Shown here one piece after another: positions 1 through 5,150 of a DNA stretch of 5,150 nt. The stretch comes from Actinomycetota bacterium. GTDB taxonomy: Bacteria; Actinomycetota; Actinomycetes; Nanopelagicales; Nanopelagicaceae. The stretch is from the NCBI GenBank assembly GCA_009704515.1, contig WLDZ01000074.1, positions 1 through 5,150 of the forward strand. The letters are read 5' to 3'. Each line of letters starts with the position of its first letter. Position 1 is the stretch's first letter. The notes beneath the pieces are model-generated. The model worked only from the letters and a program-made list of their open reading frames with translations, did no database searches and was not told the origin of the DNA. The translations under genes were made by a program, and so were the position numbers.

Positions 1-1237
1 TAAGTAAACGCAAATGAATGTACTGCTCGAGTGCAAAGTCACCAGAGTCCGCAGCCTCTTTACCGGTGCGCGGTGCCTTACCTTTAAAGATGTACTCACC
101 GCGTGCACCTAAACGATTGCAATGCCAATCAAGATCAAACTCTTTAATCGCTGCATCAACGCCATCTGACCAGCGATCACCGAGTGCAACCATCTTCGTA
201 AAGTTGCCTTCCGTTAAAACATCAGTCAGCGTTGCTCTCATGGCAGCAAGGGCCAAGATATTGCCGGCTAGCGTGCCACCGATTCCACCGGTATCAATCT
301 TTTCGATTTCTACTCGTGCCTTGATGGCATCTGCAACTGCTTGCGTCATTCCAAATGTTCCAACTGGGATACCCGCCGCAAGTGCTTTTCCGATCGTGAA
401 GAAATCAGGCTTGAGTCCGAGTTGAGCCGTCATTCCACCAGCGCCAACTGAGATTGTGTGGGTCTCATCAATAATCAAGAGAGTGCCATATTTCTTGCAG
501 AGATCTTCAACGCCATTTAAGTAGCCAGGCTCAGGCAGAACGATTCCGATATTGGTCATCGCAGGTTCCATCAAAATTGCAGCAACATCGCCCTTGGCAA
601 GCGCTGCTTCCATGGCAGGCAAATCATTGAATTCAACAACGCGTGTGGTGACATCTAAATCAACTGGGGCGCCAATATTGCCTTCGCGCTTAATAGTAAA
701 ACCAGCATCATCAAGAGTTGCAAAGGTTTCATCAACTGAACCGTGATAACAACGATCAATAACAACAATTTTGTCGCGCCCAGTAATCATGCGTGAATAC
801 CTAATCACATGGCGATTGGCATCGGTTGCTGAAACTGTAAATTGCCAGAGTGGTAGACCAAAACGCTTACGCAATAAATCAGAGACGATTGATGCATTTT
901 CCGATGGCAACATTGCGGTGATGCCCTTATCAATCTGCGCTTTAACTGCTGCAACGGTGGCAGCTGGTGAGTGACCCGTCATCGAACCAGTATCGCCAAG
1001 ACAGAAATCAATGTAATCCTGGCCGTCTAGATCTGTGAAGTGTGCGCCCTTTGCCTCTTTGATAAAGACTGGGTGAGCACCTGGCCACTTTGCCATCCAG
1101 GACATCGGAACACCTTCATGCATTACACGCGATGATTCGGTAAATGCAGCTGTGGATGCTTTATGAGTATCAAGAAAACGTTGTTCTTCGATTTTCATAA
1201 GTTCTGCGATGCGGGCTGGGCTAATTACTCTAGACAT
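1..1237 (-). CDS. Class III PLP-dependent aminotransferase (aspartate aminotransferase / GSA-aminotransferase superfamily), 3' end outside the window
   Basis: The 412 visible residues are the N-terminal and central parts of a class III (ornithine/GSA-type) aminotransferase, a cytoplasmic enzyme that moves amino groups via pyridoxal phosphate. In order I see a cofactor-loop region SATDANR (136-142), CYHGSVDE (163-170), the LLIIDETHT strand with Asp257 that would pair with the PLP ring nitrogen, TIGKALAAG with Lys284 as the Schiff-base lysine, and a GGTLAGN-like motif shortly after for phosphate contact. No stop is reached at the left edge, and family length suggests some 20-40 residues are missing. 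The form SATDAN in place of the SGTEA of true glutamate-1-semialdehyde mutase places it in a related transaminase group whose substrate I cannot name, so I do not call it hemL. It lies just downstream of the photolyase gene on the same strand and is probably cotranscribed. The start is ambiguous: in-frame ATGs lie at 1249, 1246 and 1237. A weak AAAG (1257-1260) is better spaced for 1249, while 1237 gives a more natural N-terminus. Confidence 0.9.
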   Translation of the reverse strand, partial: MSRVISPARIAELMKIEEQRFLDTHKASTAAFTESSRVMHEGVPMSWMAKWPGAHPVFIKEAKGAHFTDLDGQDYIDFCLGDTGSMTGHSPAATVAAVKAQIDKGITAMLPSENASIVSDLLRKRFGLPLWQFTVSATDANRHVIRYSRMITGRDKIVVIDRCYHGSVDETFATLDDAGFTIKREGNIGAPVDLDVTTRVVEFNDLPAMEAALAKGDVAAILMEPAMTNIGIVLPEPGYLNGVEDLCKKYGTLLIIDETHTISVGAGGMTAQLGLKPDFFTIGKALAAGIPVGTFGMTQAVADAIKARVEIEKIDTGGIGGTLAGNILALAAMRATLTDVLTEGNFTKMVALGDRWSDGVDAAIKEFDLDWHCNRLGARGEYIFKGKAPRTGKEAADSGDFALEQYIHLRLL

Positions 1238-1264
1238 AGCGCACATCATATTAAAACTTTACGA

Positions 1265-2737
1265 TTAAATCTCGCCCTTTTCTAAACCAGATAAGACTTG
1301 AATAGCTCTATCTTTTAACTCGGGCAAATCACTCAGGCGCTTTAGACCATTGACTTGTTGGCTCATGCGATGGTTCTTAACAAAAGTCTCTTTATGGCGA
1401 TCAAGAAAATCCCAGTAGAGAGTTGTGAAAGGACAAGCATCATCTCCAACTCGTAGCTTCGGGTTATAGGCACAGCCTTTGCAATAGTTGCTCATGCGCG
1501 AGATATAGGCACCGCCTGCTGCATAAGGCTTACTCATCATCGCGCCACCATCAGCATGCACGCCCATTCCAATAATGTTTGGAACCATTACCCAATCGCT
1601 GGCATCGATGAATTCGCGGCGCATCCAATCGAGAAATTGTTGGGGATTTGTACCCGTTATCAGAGCCAAATTACTTAACAACATCAGGCGCGGAATATGG
1701 TGCACCCAGGCGCGCTCTTTAATATCTGTAACCGTAGATTTGATGCAGTTCATCTCTGTCTTACTTGGGTCAGTAAATACCGGAAGTAAATCGCGAGTGG
1801 CACCGAGTTGATTGTTGTTCCTGTAATCCTCACCTAAAAACCAGTACATACCGTTGATGTATTCGCGCCAACCAATTATCTGGCGCACAAAAGCTTCGGC
1901 AGATTCGATAGGCACATCACCTTTATAAAAGGCTTTCAGCGCTGCATCAATGACCTCTGATGGGTGCAGCAAGCCATTATTTATATACGGACTTAACAAA
2001 GAATGATGAAGCGCCCAGCTATCGAGCGCCATCGCATCTTCATAAGGTCCAAACTTTCCAAAGTGATGCTTAATAAAGTATTTAAGTTGCGCCAGTGCAC
2101 CAGCGCGCGTGGTCGCCCAAATCTTGGTTGGTTGCATCTTTAAATCACGCGCAACCTCTAAATCAATTTCATCTCTTTCATGTTCCAGATATGCCGGCCA
2201 GGTGTAATTCTTTGGTGGTGGTAGGCGATTCTCTTTATCGTAATTCCAAGATCCGCCAACTGGTGTTGCACCTTCCATCAAGACATTTAGACGCACACGT
2301 TGTTTACGATAGAAGTTCTCCATCAGATAAGACTTCTGCGAAGCCGCCCATGAATGAAATAATTCGCGCGGAGTCAAGAAAAAATCATTGGCCACAAATT
2401 CAACGCCGTGATCTGCCAGCGAGCGCGTCATGCGATACGAAGAAGGTTCTGCCGAAATCACAACCGCTTTCGGAAATTCCTTTTGCGTCTTCATTATTCC
2501 CGCCACTGAGTTATCTGCTTTGAGATAACGCACTTCAAACCCATCGCTGCGAAGTTCTTCGGCAAAGTGGCGAGCCGATGAGATTAAAAAGAAATTGCGC
2601 TCTGGGTTCCAATCAGCGCCCTTAAGCATGTTCTGGCTTTCAACCAAAAGAATGAGATCACTCTTCTTATCCGCACCCTTCATCACACCGAAGCCACGAT
2701 GCAGGTGATCAAAGGGGATAAAGAGAATTCGCTTCAC
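1265..2737 (-). CDS. FeS-type bacterial cryptochrome/photolyase (PhrB-like (6-4) photolyase family)
   Basis: A 490-residue, full-length member of the iron-sulfur bacterial cryptochrome/photolyase group (deoxyribodipyrimidine photolyase-related). Characterised members bind FAD and a [4Fe-4S] cluster and repair UV (6-4) photoproducts with blue light. Residues 1-125 form the Rossmann-like antenna domain, with MKRILFIPFDHL as first strand and ISSARHFAEELR after it. The helical FAD/DNA domain follows, with NHSLLS-like HHSLLSPYINNGLL (244-257), RQIIGWREY (285-293), WVHHIPRLM (344-352) and DWVMVPNIIGM (381-391). Cys331, 419, 422 and 435 match the cluster ligands of Agrobacterium PhrB (350, 438, 441, 454, from memory) with a constant offset of 19. 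His346/His347 fall on PhrB His365/His366, the active-site pair. The start is GTG, directly after the TAA of the DUF2256 gene. It is the only start that keeps the first beta strand, since the next candidates lie near residues 18-19. No strong ribosome site is visible, so translation is probably coupled to DUF2256. The (6-4) specificity is inferred from family. Confidence 0.95.
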   Translation of the reverse strand: MKRILFIPFDHLHRGFGVMKGADKKSDLILLVESQNMLKGADWNPERNFFLISSARHFAEELRSDGFEVRYLKADNSVAGIMKTQKEFPKAVVISAEPSSYRMTRSLADHGVEFVANDFFLTPRELFHSWAASQKSYLMENFYRKQRVRLNVLMEGATPVGGSWNYDKENRLPPPKNYTWPAYLEHERDEIDLEVARDLKMQPTKIWATTRAGALAQLKYFIKHHFGKFGPYEDAMALDSWALHHSLLSPYINNGLLHPSEVIDAALKAFYKGDVPIESAEAFVRQIIGWREYINGMYWFLGEDYRNNNQLGATRDLLPVFTDPSKTEMNCIKSTVTDIKERAWVHHIPRLMLLSNLALITGTNPQQFLDWMRREFIDASDWVMVPNIIGMGVHADGGAMMSKPYAAGGAYISRMSNYCKGCAYNPKLRVGDDACPFTTLYWDFLDRHKETFVKNHRMSQQVNGLKRLSDLPELKDRAIQVLSGLEKGEI

Positions 2738-2890
2738 TTACTTGCCAGCCTTGTTCTCGCGGCAGGCCTCTGAACAATATTTCACTTCATCCCAGTTTTT
2801 GGCCCACTTCTTCCGCCATTCAAAGGGGCGTTCACAGCGAATACAGACCTTGGGCGCAAAGCCATTCTTAATCCGCGCTCCGTGTGCCAT
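2738..2890 (-). CDS. DUF2256 family small zinc-ribbon-like protein
   Basis: A 50-residue protein beginning MAHGARIKNGFAPKVC. It carries four cysteines as C16-x2-C19 and C39-x3-C43, typical of a small zinc-binding fold, and the hallmark segment FEWRKKWAKNW (23-33) followed by VKYCSEAC. These features identify the DUF2256 family, whose members are usually about this size, so the gene is complete. Its biochemical role is unknown; to my knowledge the family is often encoded beside cryptochrome/photolyase genes, as here. A good Shine-Dalgarno AGGA sits eight bases before ATG 2890. An in-frame ATG at 2899 would add MWV but overlaps that site, so 2890 is preferred. The stop TAA abuts the photolyase GTG with no spacing and in the same frame. 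It is the first gene of the minus-strand unit. A role in assisting photolyase folding, cluster handling or DNA binding is speculation. Confidence 0.9.
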   Translation of the reverse strand: MAHGARIKNGFAPKVCIRCERPFEWRKKWAKNWDEVKYCSEACRENKAGK

Positions 2891-2898
2891 AACCCACA

Positions 2899-2902
2899 TC
2901 CT
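2899..2902 (-). promoter_or_regulatory. Ribosome binding site of the DUF2256 gene
   Basis: On the minus strand the sequence reads TTTAGGATGTGGGTT then ATG. AGGA lies eight bases before the chosen start and decides between ATG 2890 and the in-frame ATG 2899, which overlaps the site. Confidence 0.6.
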
Positions 2903-2986
2903 AAAGGCGATATTCAAGTGGAGCGCGTTGAAGGCTCACCATATTCTTACCCGTAGAAACATCCAGAGATGATTGAAATACGCTCG

Positions 2987-2991
2987 AAAGG
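2987..2991 (+). promoter_or_regulatory. Ribosome binding site of the LolA-like gene
   Basis: AAAGG followed by six bases and then ATG 2998 is a well-spaced Shine-Dalgarno sequence. It supports that start, which also begins a clean signal peptide. Confidence 0.6.
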
Positions 2992-2997
2992 CACCCC

Positions 2998-3090
2998 ATG
3001 TCACGCAAGTCGCTCCGTTGGATCCCAGCACTGCTCGCCCCTGTTCTTGTCGCCGGTTCTGTCATCGGTTTCTCTGTACAGGCAACTGCA
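2998..3090 (+). other. Predicted Sec signal peptide of the LolA-like protein
   Basis: Residues 1-31 show a short basic n-region (RK and R7), a hydrophobic stretch (WIPALLAPVLVAGSVIGF) and a small-x-small site at A29-T30-A31 before the mature start ATDLPD. With no cysteine near the site, signal peptidase I processing is expected. Cleavage could be one residue later. Confidence 0.75.
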
Positions 3091-4206
3091 GCAACTGACC
3101 TACCTGATAAGAGCGCTGCGCAAATTTTGCAATTAATTAATACCAACCCTGATATCGCATTCTCTGGTCGCATTGTGAAGAAAGCTGCAATGGGTCTGCC
3201 TCCAATGAACATTGTCCCTGATGTATCTGAATCAATGATCGAGCAGATGAAGAAGCAGATGCCAGAAGAGATGGCAGATTTCATTCCTAAGGCAAGTGCG
3301 CAAGGAGAGCTTGCGCTAGCCCTTGAATTCTTCGCCGGAACACATATTGCAAATATTTATGTTGATGGTCCAACAAAGGCCCGTCTACAGGTTCTCGATT
3401 TATTGTCAGAGCGCAACTACATCCGTAACGGCAGCGATCTCTGGGCATACGATGCCAGCAAGGCAATCGCACAGCATTCAGTCATTGATGAGAGCGAAAT
3501 CAACAAGGCAGAAGGTCAAGCACTCGCGCTCTTTAACGCAAACTCATCCAAGCTTCCTTTTGAGGTGACATCACCTGCCGCCATTGCAGATTATGTACTC
3601 GCACAAGCAAGCGTTGATTCAGTAATCACAGTTGGTGCAGATGCCAAGATTGCTGGTCGCGGTGTTTATCAATTAACTATTACGCCACGTTCAAATGAAA
3701 CCCTTGTGCAATCAGCAACTCTTTCTATCGATGCAGCAACAGGATTGCCGCTAGCAGCTCGCATCACAGCTGTTGGTTCAGATTCACCTGCCTTTGAAGT
3801 TGCCTTCGAGACAATTAGCTTTGCAACACCTGCTGCATCAAACTTTGATTTCACACCACCTGCAGGTGCCACAGTCGTTGAGGTTGCTCTGCCAACTGAG
3901 GCAGAACTTCGTGCACAGGCAGAGTTAGCTCCTGCTCTTCCAACAGAGGAAGAGATTAAGGCAGAAGCTTTAGCTCTTAAGGCACAAGGTTGGGGCGCAG
4001 TAGCCAAGGTTCGCGGTGACCAGGTACCTGCTGAAATAGCAGCGTTAATCGCTGAAAATAGCCTCTATCTCGAGCTTACTAAGCCAGTTGCTGGTGGTCG
4101 CGTATTTACTTCAACACTTCTCAATATCTTTATTGCAGATAGCGGAGATATCTACGCTGGGTCAGTGACAGTCGAGCGCCTTCTTAAAGCAGCTTCTACG
4201 AAGTGA
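2998..4206 (+). CDS. Exported LolA-like protein (actinobacterial, DUF2092/LolA-type fold) linked to an ABC transporter
   Basis: A 402-residue protein exported by the Sec route. The N-terminus has basic residues (R3, K4, R7), a hydrophobic core at about 8-27 and an ATA-A type cleavage site near residue 31; there is no lipobox cysteine. The mature part resembles the LolA/RseB half-barrel proteins that shield lipid or acyl groups. Visible elements are DLPDKSAAQILQLI (34-47), strands around FSGRIV, a QVLDLLSERNYIRNGSDLWAYD segment (131-152), DAATGLPLAARI (245-256) and FDFTPPAGATVVE (283-295). The C-terminus, GRVFTSTLLNIFIADSGDIYAGSVTVERLL (367-396), matches the end I recall for actinobacterial LolA-like proteins (VFSTRLxNALxTDDGRVYVGAV style). 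Actinobacteria lack the Lol outer-membrane system, so the role is probably in lipid or lipoprotein handling or sensing at the membrane, with the ABC transporter encoded next. Residues 298-329 hold a tandem repeat. Family assignment is by overall resemblance; the ligand is unknown. Confidence 0.75.
   Translation: MSRKSLRWIPALLAPVLVAGSVIGFSVQATAATDLPDKSAAQILQLINTNPDIAFSGRIVKKAAMGLPPMNIVPDVSESMIEQMKKQMPEEMADFIPKASAQGELALALEFFAGTHIANIYVDGPTKARLQVLDLLSERNYIRNGSDLWAYDASKAIAQHSVIDESEINKAEGQALALFNANSSKLPFEVTSPAAIADYVLAQASVDSVITVGADAKIAGRGVYQLTITPRSNETLVQSATLSIDAATGLPLAARITAVGSDSPAFEVAFETISFATPAASNFDFTPPAGATVVEVALPTEAELRAQAELAPALPTEEEIKAEALALKAQGWGAVAKVRGDQVPAEIAALIAENSLYLELTKPVAGGRVFTSTLLNIFIADSGDIYAGSVTVERLLKAASTK
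3889..3984 (+). repeat. Tandem 16-residue repeat inside the LolA-like gene
   Basis: Two adjacent 48-base units encode LPTEAELRAQAELAPA and LPTEEEIKAEALALKA (residues 298-313 and 314-329). Eight of 16 positions are identical and three more are conservative (L/I, R/K, Q/E). The units are diverged at the DNA level, so this is an old duplication and not a fresh slippage product. The segment is Ala/Glu-rich and probably helical. It links the LolA-like domain to the conserved C-terminal part. Confidence 0.75.
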
Positions 4207-5150
4207 GTTCTGCACAACCTGCATCCGAATATGCAATTCTGACATCGGGACTCGTAAAGAGTTTCGGTACCCAGAACGCTGTCGATAATATCGATTTAAA
4301 AGTTCCTGCTGGTTCTATCTTCGGTTTTCTCGGTCCCAACGGTTCAGGTAAGACAACAACAATTCGAATGTTGCTAGGCCTTGCCGATGTCACCAGCGGA
4401 TCAATTTCTCTACTAGGTTCAAAAGTTCCAGATCAAATCGGTGACGCACTACCTCATGTTGGCGCACTGGTAGAAGGTCCTGCTTTCTATCCATACATAT
4501 CAGGGCGCGGAAATTTGCATCGCTATGACAGCGCTGACCGTTACGCAGACCCGGCAACTCGTGATGAGCGCGTAGAGAGCGCACTTGCTCGTGTTGGTCT
4601 GCAACATGCCGCCGAGAAGAAGGTTCATGCATATTCATTAGGTATGAAGCAGCGATTGGGTATTGCAAATGCACTTTTGCAGCCGCGCAAGCTTTTGATT
4701 TTAGATGAACCAACAAATGGACTTGATCCACAAGGCACACGCGAAGTTCGCACGCTAATTAGATCGCTATCGGCGCAAGGCATCACCATCTTTATCTCTA
4801 GCCACTTACTTATTGAGATAGAACAGATTTGTACTCACTTAGCTGTAATGGGCGCCGGCAAGATTGTTGCTCAAGGTTCACTGGCAGAACTTGCCCACAG
4901 CGAGATACTCAACCTTGAAATCAAAACTCCTGATTCCGATAAAGCTATCGCCACACTTAATTCACTTGATATCGAAGCTCGCTTTGAAAATAACCGCGTG
5001 CACGCAAATATTGCGGCGGGATTTCTAGCGCCGAACACAATCGTTGATGCGCTAGTTAAGAGCGGTGTTCGTGTTGAAGGATTTAACCTTGATGCACCGA
5101 CTCTCGAAGAGCGCTTTGTATCGCTAACAGGTGAGGGCTTCGATGTCGCA
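4203..5150 (+). CDS. ABC transporter ATP-binding protein, DrrA/BcrA (drug or lipid exporter) type, 3' end outside the window
   Basis: The 316 visible residues form a complete ABC ATPase domain plus the C-terminal extension seen in DrrA/BcrA/CcmA-type exporter subunits. It works in the cytoplasm as a dimer driving a separate membrane permease. Walker A is GPNGSGKT (44-51). The Q-loop position reads VGALVEGPAFYPYISGRGNL, with Glu91 replacing Gln as is common in this subfamily. The signature is YSLGMKQRL (144-152), Walker B is LLILDE (164-169), the D-loop is NGLDP (172-176) and the switch histidine is His201 in SSHLL. The end LEERFVSLTGEG (301-312) is the usual finish of this family, so few residues should be missing. 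The start GTG 4203 overlaps the TGA of the LolA-like gene (GTGA), which implies translational coupling and shared function. A permease gene should follow to the right. The substrate cannot be read from the ATPase. Confidence 0.93.
   Translation, partial: MSSAQPASEYAILTSGLVKSFGTQNAVDNIDLKVPAGSIFGFLGPNGSGKTTTIRMLLGLADVTSGSISLLGSKVPDQIGDALPHVGALVEGPAFYPYISGRGNLHRYDSADRYADPATRDERVESALARVGLQHAAEKKVHAYSLGMKQRLGIANALLQPRKLLILDEPTNGLDPQGTREVRTLIRSLSAQGITIFISSHLLIEIEQICTHLAVMGAGKIVAQGSLAELAHSEILNLEIKTPDSDKAIATLNSLDIEARFENNRVHANIAAGFLAPNTIVDALVKSGVRVEGFNLDAPTLEERFVSLTGEGFDVA

Larger units (their letters stand above)
2891..2997. promoter_or_regulatory. Divergent intergenic region, presumed promoters for both units
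   Basis: These 107 bases lie between the start codons of two divergently oriented units, so promoters for both should lie here. I see only weak -10-like hexamers: TATTCT at 2942-2947 reading rightward, and TATGGT on the minus strand overlapping nearly the same place. Neither has a convincing -35 at normal spacing. No inverted repeat that would suggest an operator or a light-response site was found by eye. The assignment rests on gene layout, not on a recognised motif. Confidence 0.45.

Noticed and set aside
18..974. Plus-strand open frames of 64-135 codons opposite the aminotransferase
   Set aside because: They are antisense shadows. The minus-strand frame carries a continuous aminotransferase with catalytic Asp and Lys, and the plus-strand translations resemble no family.
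1..1237. Calling the aminotransferase hemL (glutamate-1-semialdehyde 2,1-aminomutase)
   Set aside because: The cofactor-loop motif is SATDAN instead of SGTEA, and no haem-pathway gene is nearby, so a related transaminase of unknown substrate is the safer call.
1575..2523. Plus-strand open frames (78 and 142 codons) opposite the photolyase
   Set aside because: They lie wholly inside a strongly conserved photolyase gene, and their translations show no domain or plausible ribosome site.
2735..2890. DUF2256 and photolyase as one gene broken by a nonsense mutation
   Set aside because: Both proteins have full family length, and DUF2256 normally stands alone at about 50 residues. The stop is followed at once by a usable GTG, so two genes is the simpler reading.
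2742..2972. Plus-strand open frame of 76 codons over the DUF2256 gene
   Set aside because: The minus strand of this stretch encodes a recognisable DUF2256 protein with its own Shine-Dalgarno, so the plus frame is a shadow.
2891..2997. A defined promoter or operator in the divergent region
   Set aside because: Only isolated -10-like hexamers are present, without matching -35 elements or an inverted repeat, so no specific site is claimed.
2901..4007. Minus-strand open frames (61-127 codons) and a shifted plus frame over the LolA-like gene
   Set aside because: They are overlapped by a 402-codon gene with signal peptide, ribosome site and coupling to the ATPase. The translations are low-complexity by-products.
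4196..4740. Minus-strand open frames opposite the ABC ATPase
   Set aside because: The plus strand has all ABC motifs in one frame, and the minus frames are shadows of it.
1..5150. CRISPR array, mobile element, defence system or structured RNA
   Set aside because: No spaced direct repeats, transposase, terminal inverted repeats or tRNA/rRNA-like sequence were seen. Coding genes fill nearly the whole window.

Overview
The window reads as an ordinary chromosomal segment from an actinobacterium of moderate GC (about 45-50% by eye). The actinobacterial assignment rests on two things. One is a secreted LolA-like protein overlapping an ABC-transporter ATPase gene, an arrangement I associate with Actinobacteria. 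The other is an iron-sulfur photolyase with actinobacterial-style motifs. The moderate GC and short intergenic gaps would suit the small-genome freshwater Nanopelagicales (acI) group. That placement is inference from style and gene content, not from a marker gene.

Minus strand, reading from about 2890 down to 1, carries three tightly packed genes that look like one transcription unit. First is a 50-residue DUF2256 zinc-ribbon-like protein. Its TAA stop is followed immediately, in the same frame, by the GTG start of a 490-residue FeS-type bacterial cryptochrome/photolyase (PhrB-like (6-4) photolyase family). After a gap of 15-27 bases comes a class III PLP-dependent aminotransferase that runs off the left edge of the window.

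A 107-base divergent intergenic region (2891-2997) separates this unit from a plus-strand unit. That unit consists of a 402-residue exported LolA-like protein and, overlapping it by four bases, a DrrA/BcrA-type ABC ATPase that runs off the right edge. The permease partner is expected just beyond the window.

Functionally, the left unit combines light-driven DNA repair (photolyase plus its frequent small companion DUF2256) with an aminotransferase of unknown substrate. The right unit is probably an envelope export or lipoprotein/lipid-handling system: an extracytoplasmic carrier-like protein and an ABC exporter motor. No RNA gene, mobile element, CRISPR array or clear terminator is visible, and no stretch over 300 bases lacks a gene. 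The points most worth a second look are the zero-gap in-frame DUF2256/photolyase junction, the photolyase's divergent electron-transfer and antenna positions, and a 16-residue tandem repeat inside the LolA-like protein.
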